64,000 nt of DNA from assembly GCF_014873875.1 (NCBI RefSeq), contig NZ_JADBEM010000001.1:744001-808000 (forward strand), given 5' to 3'. The DNA comes from Actinopolymorpha pittospori. GTDB taxonomy: Bacteria; Actinomycetota; Actinomycetes; Propionibacteriales; Actinopolymorphaceae. The position numbers and the translations under genes are program-made. Positions 35,728 to 44,676 of this stretch are shown piece by piece. How positions within the stretch are numbered: the stretch's first letter is position 1; every line of letters begins with the position of its first letter. A model generated the notes under the pieces. That model was not told where the DNA came from. It ran no database searches and saw only the letters and a program-made list of their open reading frames with translations.

Positions 35728-37158
35728 TCAGCCGCGACGGTGCAGTGGCAGCAGCACGCTGACCGCCGCGATGGCCAGGCCGAGCCCGGCCGCCACGAGG
35801 AAGACCAGGTCGTAGCCGGCGGCGAGGGCGGCGGCCGGGGAACTCCCGGTGGCCTCCATCGCGGCTCTTGCGCTGGCGGCTGTCGCGAGCACCGCTAGGC
35901 CTATCGACCCCCCTACCTGATTGGCGGTGTTGGCCAGGCCGCCGATGATCCCCGCGTCGCCCTCGCGAACGTCGGCGGTGGCCGCGGCCATGAGGGTGGG
36001 GAAGGTCAGCCCGATGCCGACCGCGATGAGCAGCGTAGGCCCGAGCACGCTGGTGACGTAGCCGCTGTCAGCGTGGGCCTGGGCAAGCCAGCCGAAACCT
36101 GCCACGAAGAAGCCGCAGCCGGCCAGCACCAGAGGGCGCACACCGGTCCGCGGAAGCAGGACGGCGGCCCATCGTGCGATCACCGCGAACGTCACCGCTG
36201 CGGGTGTCTGTCCGAGCCCGGCTCGAAGCGCACTGTAGCCGAGTGCGTTCTGTAGGAGCAGCGACGTGAAATACCACATCGCGATGGCAATCCCTCCGAA
36301 CAGCAGCAGCATGACGTTACCGACTGCCACCCTCCGGATTCTGAACAGCCGCAGGGGCATCATCGGCTGGGTGGCGAAACGTGCCTCCATCACGGCGAAG
36401 ACGACGAGCAGGAGCAGGCCCGCCACGGCTGGCCCTATGACCAGTACGGACGTCCAACCGTGATCGGCGCTCTGCATGACTCCGTAGATCAGTGCGGCCA
36501 GCCCTGCCGTTCCGGTGACCGCGCCGGTGAGGTCGAGCGATTCCCGTAGGCCGGTTCGTGTGCCGGCCAGGGACATGATGGCCACTGCGATCAGCACCGC
36601 GCCGATCGGCAGGTTGATCAGGAAGACCCACTGCCACGACAGGTCAGTTGTGATGGCACCGCCCGCGACCGCGCCGGCCATCCCGCCCAGGCCGCCCGCG
36701 GCAGACCATGCGCCAAACGCCCGGCCCCGCGCGTGCTTCTCGATGAAGTTGGTGTTGATCACGGCCAGTGTCGCTGGAGCCAGCATGGCGCCTCCCATGC
36801 CCTGCGCGACGCGGGCCACCACCAGAACCTCCGGAGCGGTTGCCAGGCCGGCGACAAGGCTCGAGGCGGAGAACAAGGACAGCCCGGCGACCAGCATTCG
36901 GCGATGGCCGAACAAGTCAGCGGCGCGGCCACCCAGCAGCATGAAGCCGGCGAAGGTAAGCAGGTAGCCGTTCACCACCCAGGCCAGGCCGGTGGGTGTA
37001 AAGCCGAGGTCGCGGCGGATCGAGGGCAGGGCGACGTTGACGATGGACGCGTCCAGGATCACCATGAACTGGCAGGCACACGCCAGCGACAGGACCATCC
37101 AGGCGGGGGCGGCGTGCGGCCTGGCCTTCCGTTGAGTTGCGGTGCTGGTGCTTGTCAT
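35728..37158 (-). CDS. DHA2-family (EmrB/QacA) MFS drug exporter
   Basis: 476 residues with about 14 membrane spans. The MFS motif A-like segment GGRAADLFGHRRMLVAGL and the EmrB start CQFMVILDASIVNVALPSI are diagnostic of 14-span drug:H+ antiporters. Its ATG overlaps the WrbA stop (ATGA). The operon is divergent from a MarR gene with a strong palindrome between them, so expression is probably released by a MarR ligand such as a quinone or drug. Substrate unknown. Confidence 0.92.
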   Translation of the reverse strand: MTSTSTATQRKARPHAAPAWMVLSLACACQFMVILDASIVNVALPSIRRDLGFTPTGLAWVVNGYLLTFAGFMLLGGRAADLFGHRRMLVAGLSLFSASSLVAGLATAPEVLVVARVAQGMGGAMLAPATLAVINTNFIEKHARGRAFGAWSAAGGLGGMAGAVAGGAITTDLSWQWVFLINLPIGAVLIAVAIMSLAGTRTGLRESLDLTGAVTGTAGLAALIYGVMQSADHGWTSVLVIGPAVAGLLLLVVFAVMEARFATQPMMPLRLFRIRRVAVGNVMLLLFGGIAIAMWYFTSLLLQNALGYSALRAGLGQTPAAVTFAVIARWAAVLLPRTGVRPLVLAGCGFFVAGFGWLAQAHADSGYVTSVLGPTLLIAVGIGLTFPTLMAAATADVREGDAGIIGGLANTANQVGGSIGLAVLATAASARAAMEATGSSPAAALAAGYDLVFLVAAGLGLAIAAVSVLLPLHRRG

Positions 37159-37862
37159 GACGTCTTCCTTGCTAACCCGCCGCTCACGCGGTCTGGGGTT
37201 GTTCCGGCCATGGTTCCGCGGGCGTTCTCGTCGCCCGCGGCCGCGTCGGTGACGCGGCTGCCCGCCAGCAGCCGGATCGTGATCTGGGCCAGCCGCCGTC
37301 CCTGGTACCGGGCCGCCTCCAGGGCCGTGGCATCGGGGCCGTGTCCGGTCGGGCCGGTCACAAACGACGTGCCGTAGGGGTTGCCGCCGGCGGCGTACAC
37401 GACCGGATCGGTGAATCCGGGCGGGACGATCAGCGCCCCCCAGTGGTAGAACACGTTGGCCAGCGACAAGATCGTGGCCTCGCTGCCGCCGTGCCGGTTG
37501 AACGCCGAGGTAAAGGCCGTCACCGGCTTGTCGGCCAGCCTGCCTTCCTGCCACAGCCCTGCGGTCTGGTCGATGAACTGCTTGAGCTGCGCTGCTGGCG
37601 TGCCGAACCGGGTCGGCGTCCCGAACGCGAACGCGTCGGCCCACGCCAGGTCCTCAACCGAGGCCTGGGCAATCGATGCTGTGGCGTCGACGTGCCGACG
37701 CCACAGCGGGTTCTGGTCAATCGCGCTGTCGGGTGCCAGTTCGGCGACCCGCCGCAGCCGCACCCCGGCCCCAGCCGAGGCGGCGCCCTCGGTGACGGCC
37801 TGCGCGAGTGCGTGCACAGTGCCTGTCGCGCTGTAGTAGATGACTGCGACCTTCACGGTCAT
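37155..37862 (-). CDS. WrbA-like NAD(P)H:quinone oxidoreductase (flavodoxin fold)
   Basis: 235 residues. The FMN loop YYSATGTVHALAQAV, the WADAFAFGTPTRFGTPAAQLKQF segment (here in part), and GFTDPVVYAAGGNPYGTS are WrbA features. It reduces quinones by two electrons to avoid radicals. The C-terminus (about 35 residues after LLAG) is longer than usual and runs to the overlap with the MFS gene. Co-regulated with the exporter, it fits a quinone or electrophile defence unit under MarR control. Confidence 0.88.
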   Translation of the reverse strand: MTVKVAVIYYSATGTVHALAQAVTEGAASAGAGVRLRRVAELAPDSAIDQNPLWRRHVDATASIAQASVEDLAWADAFAFGTPTRFGTPAAQLKQFIDQTAGLWQEGRLADKPVTAFTSAFNRHGGSEATILSLANVFYHWGALIVPPGFTDPVVYAAGGNPYGTSFVTGPTGHGPDATALEAARYQGRRLAQITIRLLAGSRVTDAAAGDENARGTMAGTTPDRVSGGLARKTS

Positions 37863-37889
37863 GTCCGGCTTCCTCGATCCCGTGTAAGA

Positions 37890-37923
37890 TTAGTTATGCG
37901 CATAATGTTATGCGCATAACTAA
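37890..37923. promoter_or_regulatory. Nested perfect palindrome, MarR operator
   Basis: Arms TTAGTTATGCGCATAA and TTATGCGCATAACTAA are exact complements around TG, and each arm holds its own 12-bp palindrome TTATGCGCATAA. The two inner palindromes are 14 bp apart centre to centre, and the whole lies between divergent wrbA and marR, 18 bp before the marR start. Two MarR dimers could bind. AT-rich against a GC-rich background. Confidence 0.85.
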
Positions 37924-37940
37924 CATGTCAAGGAGAGTCC

Positions 37941-38408
37941 GTGGACTTCGAGCAAGCTGACGCCCTCAACCAGGCCATCCGCCTGCTGAGCCTGCGCCAC
38001 CGAGCCAGGGCCGCGGCGCTGCTGGCCCCGCTCGGTCTGCACCCCGGACAGGAGGCGCTGCTGCTCGAACTCGCCCGGACCGGCCCGATGATCCAGGCCC
38101 AGCTCAGCGAGGCCCTCGGCTGCGAGCCGCCCAGCGTCACGCTCATGACCCGCAAGCTCGAAGCCTCCGGCCACATCCGCCGTCAACCCGCCCCCTCCGA
38201 CAAGCGCGCCAGCATCGTCGAACTCACCGACAGCGGCAAAGCTCTGACCAAGGAGCTCAGGCGGCTTTGGCGCGCTCTGGCGGAGGAAACCGTGACCGGC
38301 ATACCCGCCGAAACGCTGGCAGAACTACCCGGCATCCTCAAGACCATGACCGGCAACGTGGATACCAGGCGCCCCCGCCACCCACACGACGGTCGGGACG
38401 GTGAGTAG
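37941..38408 (+). CDS. MarR-family transcriptional regulator
   Basis: 155 residues. Winged-helix core with QAQLSEALGCEPPSVTLMTRKLEASGHIRRQPAPSDKR in parts matching MarR helix 3-4 and wing (DKRASIVELTDSG). No redox Cys typical of OhrR is seen at the N-terminus. GTG start after AAGGAG. Divergent from the WrbA-MFS pair with the palindrome between them, so it probably represses both sides and is released by a small molecule. Confidence 0.9.
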   Translation: MDFEQADALNQAIRLLSLRHRARAAALLAPLGLHPGQEALLLELARTGPMIQAQLSEALGCEPPSVTLMTRKLEASGHIRRQPAPSDKRASIVELTDSGKALTKELRRLWRALAEETVTGIPAETLAELPGILKTMTGNVDTRRPRHPHDGRDGE

Positions 38409-38423
38409 AAGCGGCGCACGCAA

Positions 38424-38723
38424 GTGCGGCGTGATGGGGCCGTCCCGGCTGCGCGAGTGGATGACACCGTCAACCTGATGATGGAAGCGATGGCCGACGG
38501 CCGAGTTCACCCTCGGATGCTCGCCGCCCGAGGGCAGGGCCGGCGGGAGTGGCTCAGCCTTCCGTCAGGGACATGGACGCCAGCAGCCGACGACGCGGTG
38601 AAGCGGGGGCGTGAAATGTGTGAGGCGCCGCAGCTCACGCAGGCGAAGGAGTGGGACGAGGACGCCTTTCCGCAAGAGCCCGAGCCCGAGCCCCCGTCGC
38701 CACGGCTGCAGCTCGTCCGCTGA
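38424..38723 (+). CDS. Hypothetical protein
   Basis: 99 codons. Acidic Pro/Glu tail (PQEPEPEPPSPR) after a central SLPSGTWTPAADDAVKRG. No recognised domain. It begins 15 bp after marR and is followed by a clear hairpin, which favours translation, but the start is unclear and no good ribosome site is seen. Confidence 0.35.
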   Translation: MRRDGAVPAARVDDTVNLMMEAMADGRVHPRMLAARGQGRREWLSLPSGTWTPAADDAVKRGREMCEAPQLTQAKEWDEDAFPQEPEPEPPSPRLQLVR

Positions 38724-38737
38724 CCCAGGGACGCGAA

Positions 38738-38769
38738 AGCCCGGCACCTCCAGGTTGCAAGGCCGGGCT
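38738..38769. terminator. Hairpin terminator
   Basis: AGCCCGGC pairs perfectly with GCCGGGCT around a 16-nt loop. It lies between the hypothetical plus-strand gene and the minus-strand toxin remnant. Confidence 0.55.
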
Positions 38770-38786
38770 CGCTGTGGTCGAGCGGG

Positions 38787-38925
38787 TCAATGCTTGTAGA
38801 CGTCGCGGGGGTGGCCGATGTGAACGATCAGGACTCCCCCCGTGCCCGGGCGAGTAGTTCACCTGATAGTCCCCGACCCGGATGCGCGGCGCGTCGATCA
38901 CACCCTGCGGCGCCTTGGCGCCGGG
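38787..38925 (-). pseudogene. RelE/ParE-type toxin, C-terminal remnant
   Basis: PRIRVGDYQVNYS followed, after a frame change, by VLIVHIGHPRDVYKH and stop. This is the standard C-terminal strand pair of RelE-superfamily mRNA interferases (RIRVGDYR ... VGHRRDVY). The N-terminal half and the antitoxin are missing. Confidence 0.7.
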
Positions 38926-39372
38926 GGCCGAGGGGCGCGGCTACCGGCAACCCGCTGGCCGACGCCACGCCCGTCCCCTGGGGTCACGGAGCTGTGCTGC
39001 GCTCGCGCAGACGCAAGCGCCATCAGCACCTCGAATGCTGGGCCTACCCTGCGCCGCTCCCCGCGGCGAGCGAAGTCGCAGGTGACCCGACCCGGTGTAG
39101 GAATCGACCAGCCGGACCGCAGCGCCAGCCGTACGCGTGGCCGGGACTCGTGAGGGACGAGTTTCTGAGCCGCCCACCGCGCCCGCACGACGACCGCACG
39201 GTTCGGTGTACGGATCAGGCCAGTTCGGGGTATGTGGCACCTAGTCCTACTCGACCACGAGCCGGGGCGGTGACCTGAAGGGCCCGGGCGGCGCTGTTGC
39301 GCGAGCTCGTCGCCAAGGGCACGGCACCTACACGACGTCGACAACACAACCCCCATCCGGAGGTGAGGCGCA
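38926..39372. other. No clear gene
   Basis: Short frames only. No antitoxin for the RelE remnant can be recognised here. Confidence 0.35.
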
Positions 39373-39648
39373 ATGAAAGAACCGCTGATGCTGCCCGAGA
39401 CCACCGGGAGAACGGCGCTGATCGTCCGCATCAGCCGCATCGACACCGACCTCCTGGGTGCGCCCGGCCGGTCTTGGCAAGCCGAATGGGAGTTCGACGA
39501 CGGCTCCAGCAGCGTGGCCCAGGGCGAAGACCTTGCCTACATCGTGCGCTGCGTCGCACAGATACCAGCCCCGGAGATGCTGTTCCAGCATCCCGAGACG
39601 GGCAAGTGGTCGCCGTGCTCTCCTCCCGAGGTGTCGGGCCAGTTGTAA
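39373..39648 (+). CDS. Hypothetical protein
   Basis: 91 residues behind CGGAGGTG. Sequence IVRISRIDTDLLGAPGRSW and WEFDDGSSSVAQGEDLAYIV suggests a small mostly-beta protein. No named family. A perfect hairpin follows the stop. Confidence 0.55.
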   Translation: MKEPLMLPETTGRTALIVRISRIDTDLLGAPGRSWQAEWEFDDGSSSVAQGEDLAYIVRCVAQIPAPEMLFQHPETGKWSPCSPPEVSGQL

Positions 39649-39666
39649 GATCTGAGTTCAGCAGCC

Positions 39667-39710
39667 GAAGGCCTCCAGTCCGGCAGCGTCGCCGAAGGCT
39701 GGAGGCCTTC
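39667..39710. terminator. Perfect 12-bp hairpin
   Basis: GAAGGCCTCCAG pairs with CTGGAGGCCTTC 18 bp after the preceding stop. Probable terminator; there is no U-tract. Confidence 0.6.
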
Positions 39711-40068
39711 ATCGTGTTCCGAGCTGGTCGGTCAGCAGGCGAGTCCCGCCACGACCGGCAGGAACTGTCTATCCTCGCCCGGCACCTACTCCGCGCCCTG
39801 CATACGTGGGCGTTCCCTGGTGTGTTTGGAGCAGCCCCACGACCAGCGCTTCCGCCACCGCGTCAAGGACCGCATCCCCCAGCAGTATCCGGTGAGGAAG
39901 TGCCGGGTCGGCTTCGCTCCGCAGTAGGTGTCCTGTCCGTCGACCTTGCGCCTCGCGCGGCCACGCTGAGCATGACCTGGCGCTCCTTCTCCCCATCGAT
40001 CTGTCGGATGACCAGCGCGTCAACACTGGGGTTGAGTTTCTCCAGGGGCGACGCCTCGCCAGGTCCAC
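39711..40068. other. No clear gene
   Basis: Short unsupported frames between the hairpin and the LysR remnant. Confidence 0.35.
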
Positions 40069-40305
40069 CTAGGTGGTGAGGGTGGCGGTGCGCAGTGCTT
40101 CGGCGACCCTGATGACTGGTTCCGATGGCGGCCTTGGCGGCCTGGCGGGGAGGATGCGTCGCTGTTCGCTCGTGCCGCCACGTACGGGCAGGACAACTAC
40201 GCCAGGGGGTATGGCGTCCTCGAGCACGGCGGGAATGGTGGTGAGGCCGCAGCCGGCGGCGACCAGGTGAAGCCTCGCTAGCCAGTCGCGGGCGACATGC
40301 GCCAT
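40069..40305 (-). pseudogene. LysR-family regulator, C-terminal remnant
   Basis: Reads DWLARLHLVAAGCGLTTIPA then PPGVVVLPVRGGTSEQRR and EALRTATL, the end of a LysR effector-binding domain (the AAGxGxTxxP element). The HTH and first lobe are missing. It is directly followed upstream by quinone-oxidoreductase sequence in the same direction, an abnormal junction. Confidence 0.65.
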
Positions 40306-40429
40306 CTCGGGTTGTTCGTCGAGGCCTGGCCACGCACGCAGCTGTGGACCTCCGGCCGGACCACCTCGAGTGGGCCCGCCGCTGCCGGAGATCCAGCGTT
40401 GCCCGTGCAGCTCGGTGACGTCGACGTAG

Positions 40430-41013
40430 TCACCGCGCGCGAGGGGGTGGGTGGCGGGCGGGCGAAGCTGTGGTTGACCTGGCTGGCCACAGCGGTGACG
40501 CGGGCGCCCATGGCGACGCCGAGTTGGATCGCCATGCTGCCCACGCCGCCGCTCGCGCCGACCACTAGCAGGTCCTCGCCGGTCGCGAGCCGCAGCACGT
40601 CACGCAGCGCGCAACGCGGTCACCCCAACGCTGGGAGCGCGGCGGCCAGGGTGCGATCCACATGGGCCGGCACGGGACGAGGGCGGAAGCCTTGACGGCG
40701 AGGTACTCGGCGGCGGCGCCGGCGGCCGGAGACGTCGCCGACGAAACCCCCACACGCGCTGCCCGATGTCCGCGTCGGTGACTCCCGGCCCGAGGGCGGT
40801 CACCTCGCCGGCGAAGTCTAGGCCGGTTCGCTTGGGAAAGCGGCGGCCCGCCATCATCTTCATGCCGCCGGAGCGGATCGTGACGTCAAGTGCTGGTGCT
40901 GCGGACGCGGATGAGTACCTGTTCCGCGCCCGGCTCTGGCCGGGTGACAATGCGCACGCTCAGCTTCTCCGGCCGGCCGTACCGTCGTATTCCACCGCGC
41001 ACACTCAGCTTCG
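40430..41013 (-). pseudogene. Zinc-type alcohol dehydrogenase/quinone oxidoreductase remnant (QOR-1)
   Basis: The N-terminal part TGLDFAGEVTALGPGVTDAD and GQRVWGF, then after frame changes LPALGVTALRAL and LRLATGEDLLVVGASGGVGS, the NADPH-binding motif. At least three frame breaks are needed, and it stops early near QVNHSFA. The insertion sequence starts about 27 bp beyond its N-terminus. Confidence 0.7.
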
Positions 41014-41040
41014 GCGGCCTTTTCGCCAAGTACTGCCCTA

Positions 41041-43146
41041 CCGCTAACGCTGATTCTCGCGCAGCGGATTCAACCCCAGCTTGATCACTCGTATTCGTAG
41101 CGGAGGTGTCGTCCGCCCCACCAGGGGACTTCGGTGGTGGGGAGGTCGGCGTGGCGGAGGACGGGTGAGTAGGCGCGTCGGTCGAGGCGGACGATGGTTT
41201 CGTTATCGCGGTTTTCGATTGTGCCGCCGGTGGAGAGGAATCGGCGTTGCAGGGTGTCGGGTGTGGCGGTGGCGTAGCCGGGGAGGCGTCGGCGGAGCGC
41301 GGCGCAGATGGTGTGGGCGAGTACGGAGAGCACGACGTCGAGGTCGATGTTGAGGGGGACCGCGCCGGCGAGGGCGTCCAGGCCGAAGGAGCGGATGGCT
41401 TCGGCGAGGCGTTGTTCGATGTTCATCCGCCTGGCGTAGGCCTCGATCACGTGTTTGGTCGGGGTGGTGCGATTGTTGGTGATCAGGATGGTGGGTTCGT
41501 CGTGCCCGAGTCCGGTGATGGCGAGTTGGCGTAGCGTGCTGGGGTAGGCCGAGAGTGTGGCGGCGGGGTCTTCGATCACGCGGACACGGCGGGTTTTCCC
41601 GCCCGCTCGGGCGATGGTGAGTGGTGTCCAGTCCTTGGCGGGCAAGGCATGTAGGTGTTCGGTGAGTTTCGGGGTGCGGGCGCGCAGGGTGATGAAGGCG
41701 ATGCCGCGGGCGTCGAGGTCGGCGAGCTGGGCCTGGGTGGTGACCTTGGAATCGAAGATCAACAGTTTCGGGTCCGCTCCGGAGGTTGTGCGCCAGTGGT
41801 CGGCGAAGGCGAGGATTTCGTTGTTCTGGTTGGCTTTGGCGAGGTCGGCGTTGGCGTAGAGCAGGGTGTGGGTGGCCGCGTCTTCGGCGAAGAAGGTCAA
41901 CACTGAGCGGGTGCGTTGCGAACGTCTGGGCACGTAGTGTTTTTCCAACGCGGGGTCGGCGCCCCAGTGCATGACGGCGTGGAAGTCGAGGTTGATCGCC
42001 TCGCCGTGCGCGAGCCCTGCGGCGAGGCTGGCTTTGTCCAGTGCGGCAAGGAATCGTTGTTGCCGGGTGTGGTCGAGCCGGTAGGAGTAGGTGGTCAGCG
42101 CGGTGGCCTTGGGCAGGCTGGTCAGCCCGGCGAACAACGCCGCACCGGGGTCGGTGGCGATGTCGTCGATGTGGGAGACGCGGCGGGTGGTGGTGAGTTT
42201 GATCGCCAGCAGCGACAGGATCGAGCTGATCGCCGGGATCACAGACGTGCCGGGATAGCCCGCGGCCCGCACCAGGCCGGGCAGGTCCAGTGCCACCAGA
42301 TCGGGGATGGTCAGCAGTAGCCCGGCCATCCGGGTGTCGGCGTGGGCGGGCAGGACGGCGAAGTCGATCACCTTGGTGCGGGGCTGGGATTCGCGTCGGG
42401 GTAGGCCGCGCTCGGCGTGCGGACGGGGCCACAAGCGTGGGAACCCTTCCTCGGCCAGGACTTCGGCGACCCCGGTGCGGTTGAGCGGAGTGTCCTCCTC
42501 GGCGAGCGCGGCAGCGATCTCGTGGGCCGAGTGGCCCAACCGGCGCAGCTCGATGATCCTGGTGCGGGCCGCTTCCTTGGCCGGGGCCGTCTTCGGGCCC
42601 GGACGCGAGCTCTGGAAGAACTCGCAGCGTCCGGCCCGGAAGTCCCGCACCAGCGACTGCAGCGTCGTCAGGGTGTAGCCGAAGCGGGTCGCCGCCTCCG
42701 CCGCTGAGACTCCCTCGAACAGGTACGCGCGCAGTGCCTCGTAACGACGCTGGTTCGCCGCTGCTGGGGCGGCGAAGTACTCACTGCCCCGACGGGCCGC
42801 TTCGGGGGTGGATATCGCTGCTTGTTCCACGATTCAACTACAGCAAGCGACACGATCGCGGTCAACATGACACGCCGATCACTGGCGGCGACAGAGCGCA
42901 ACGGCAGCCATCGCTGCGTCTCTCCCGCCGTCGTACTCCAAGTGAGATCGTGCTCGCTCATCACATCCGGGTCGGACGACAATCCGAAATCCGCCACAAC
43001 AGGCAGTCAGATCGACCCTGACCGATCACCCGCTTCGGGCGCAACGACCATCACAATCACATGCCCATAGGCGAAAGCAGCCCGGAGCCGCCCAACATCC
43101 TGGAGCCACCGACGCGCCACCGCTAGACACGAGAATCGGCGCTAAG
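41041..43146 (-). mobile_element. Insertion sequence, copy A
   Basis: About 2106 bp shared with copy B. Ends carry an imperfect inverted repeat around CGATTCTCG/TGATTCTCG (13 of 17 match). Compared with copy B it lacks one G and has one base change in the region upstream of the transposase, while the transposase is identical. No clear target duplication is seen at its borders. It separates two different quinone-oxidoreductase remnants. Confidence 0.85.
41085..42830 (-). CDS. IS4-superfamily-like DDE transposase (copy A)
   Basis: 581 residues. N-terminal HTH region (about 40-125) with FEGVSAAEAATRFGYTLTTL, then an RNase-H-like core: INLDFHAVMHWG, KLLIFDSKVTTQ and NIEQRLAEAIRSFGLDAL supply likely D, D and E. 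GTG start. It closely fills the element. The exact IS family (IS1634/IS1380-like or another) is not certain by eye. Confidence 0.85.
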   Translation of the reverse strand: MEQAAISTPEAARRGSEYFAAPAAANQRRYEALRAYLFEGVSAAEAATRFGYTLTTLQSLVRDFRAGRCEFFQSSRPGPKTAPAKEAARTRIIELRRLGHSAHEIAAALAEEDTPLNRTGVAEVLAEEGFPRLWPRPHAERGLPRRESQPRTKVIDFAVLPAHADTRMAGLLLTIPDLVALDLPGLVRAAGYPGTSVIPAISSILSLLAIKLTTTRRVSHIDDIATDPGAALFAGLTSLPKATALTTYSYRLDHTRQQRFLAALDKASLAAGLAHGEAINLDFHAVMHWGADPALEKHYVPRRSQRTRSVLTFFAEDAATHTLLYANADLAKANQNNEILAFADHWRTTSGADPKLLIFDSKVTTQAQLADLDARGIAFITLRARTPKLTEHLHALPAKDWTPLTIARAGGKTRRVRVIEDPAATLSAYPSTLRQLAITGLGHDEPTILITNNRTTPTKHVIEAYARRMNIEQRLAEAIRSFGLDALAGAVPLNIDLDVVLSVLAHTICAALRRRLPGYATATPDTLQRRFLSTGGTIENRDNETIVRLDRRAYSPVLRHADLPTTEVPWWGGRHLRYEYE

Positions 43147-43482
43147 GTCGCGTACTCGGCCAGCGGGCCGGAGGTGACGGCGGGGATACCGACGCCGGGA
43201 GCGAACGACGGCGGGGCGCCGAAGCGGAACACCTCCTCGCCCACCTCGAACCCCTTCGTGCCGGGGCCAAGCTTGGTCACCGTACCGGCGACGTCGGTGC
43301 CGGGGACGAACGGGAAGTCCAGCGGGACTATCTCGCGCACCGTCCCTGCGGTCATCAGCAGGTCGGCCGGGGTTGACCGAGGCGGCCGCCACCCTGATCT
43401 GGAGCTGTTCTGGGCCGGGCTTGGGGATCGGCAGATCCTCGATGGCGAACGAGTCGGGCGTGCCGTTAAGCAACCTTCCAAC
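43147..43482 (-). pseudogene. Quinone oxidoreductase N-terminus (QOR-2), frameshifted and cut by the IS
   Basis: EDLPIPKPGPEQLQIRVAAASVNP in one frame continues as ADLLMTAGTVREIVPLDFPF and VPGTDVAGTVTKLGPGTKGF in another, then ends exactly at the IS border. Only the first about 110 residues remain and the cofactor domain is gone. It is divergent from the TetR gene, a common pair for QOR genes. Confidence 0.72.
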
Positions 43483-43497
43483 GAGACAACTTGTCTC
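43483..43497. promoter_or_regulatory. Palindromic TetR-type operator
   Basis: GAGACAACTTGTCTC is a perfect 7-1-7 palindrome of the AGAC..GTCT class often bound by TetR regulators. It lies in the gap between QOR-2 and the tetR-like gene, so it is the likely operator for both. Confidence 0.7.
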
Positions 43498-43576
43498 ACA
43501 GCAGGCATACCGTCTGAGCCAGGTCGAGGTGACCAGGCTCAACGCTGGCGTTCTCGACCTGGACAGGAGCCTCGAA

Positions 43577-44187
43577 ATGTCCCGGGAGAACGACCGGGTT
43601 CGGCGCACGCGCACCCTGCTCAGGCAGGCGCTGGTCGAGCTCATCGAGGAGCACGGCTTCGAGCGACTCACGGTCGGGCAGATCACCGAGCGGGCGATGG
43701 TGAGCAGGGCCGCCTTCTACCGCAACTATCGCGACAAGTACCAACTGGTGGAGCAGATCTTCGACGACGCCATGGCCGGACTGCTCGGCACCATGACGGA
43801 CGCCCCGGCCCGCCCGTGCTGGAGCGGTGGACCGGGTTCTTCGAGCACATCAACCACTACCACCGCCTCTACGGCGCGCGCAACGGCAGCACCCGGTTCG
43901 CGCGCAGGATGCAGGCCACTCTCGCCGACATGACCGCCCAGCACCTGCCCCAGCCGCCGGGCGACCTGGTCCTCACACCCCTGGGAGGCATCTTCCTCCA
44001 GGCCATCACCTGGTGGCTGGACACCAGCAGACGGGTCCCAGTACGGGAGATCGCCACCCGGACGGCCGCACTCGCCTCGGCGCTCATCACCGAGGCCAAC
44101 AACGGCGGATCACGAAACCGCTACGCCGCCGTTGAACACCGTCAGTCACCATCGAGCTCACCATCACCGAGAACTCGCGACAGTTGA
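43577..44187 (+). pseudogene. TetR-family regulator with a frameshift
   Basis: The ATG has AGGAG upstream. N-terminal HTH RRTRTLLRQALVELIEEHGF and ISERAMVSRAAFYRNY-like helix (ITERAMVSRAAFYRNYRDK) are complete. After DAPARP the frame changes near 43815 and continues as VLERWTGFFEHINHYH to a TetR ligand domain with FLQAITWWLDTSRRVP. Total length would fit an intact TetR of about 200 residues, so this could be a single recent frameshift or a sequencing error. Confidence 0.75.
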
Positions 44188-44390
44188 ATAGGCGACTCCA
44201 CGCCGGAAGGCCGCCGCAGTCGGTGGGGACACGTCGGTGCCGAACAAGACGCGGTCCGGGTGCCGGTCGATGAGTGCCCGGGTGGCGCGCGGACTGGCGG
44301 CCCAGCTCAGCGATGCGGGCGGCGATGTCAACGGCGGAGTTCGGTAGGTGGTCAGCATCCCGTCCACTCAGCCGAGGTCTTCGGCGTAGC
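44164..44390 (-). pseudogene. Amidohydrolase (metal-dependent) C-terminal remnant
   Basis: VDIAARIAELGRQ in one frame and ALIDRHPDRVLFGTDVSPP in the next are the end of an amidohydrolase-2 domain with the last metal-binding Asp (FGTD). The N-terminal barrel is absent. Confidence 0.55.
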
Positions 44391-44676
44391 AGCCCAGGGC
44401 GGCGAACAGCAGCACGGAACTCCAGAGCTGCGGCTTCCAAGCATCACCTCCTGGACGTCCCGCGCCTTCTCTCGGAGTACGTCGCGGAGCCACCATTGCT
44501 TGCTCATCACAGCGTGTGGTGGCGACGGTGGACGCTTGCGCCTGGAGATTCGCATATCGGTGTGATGACAGGCGGTACCGGTTAATGTCTGGTGATCAAG
44601 GTCGGTTGTGGCGTGCTTTCAGCCCTCCGAGTCGTGTCCGGGCAGTCGGTCGGTTTCTTACGTGTTCGAGGGAGGG

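Noticed and set aside
41203..42432. 409-codon frame inside each IS copy
   Set aside because: Arg/His/Pro-rich frame shifted by one within the transposase gene; no start signal.
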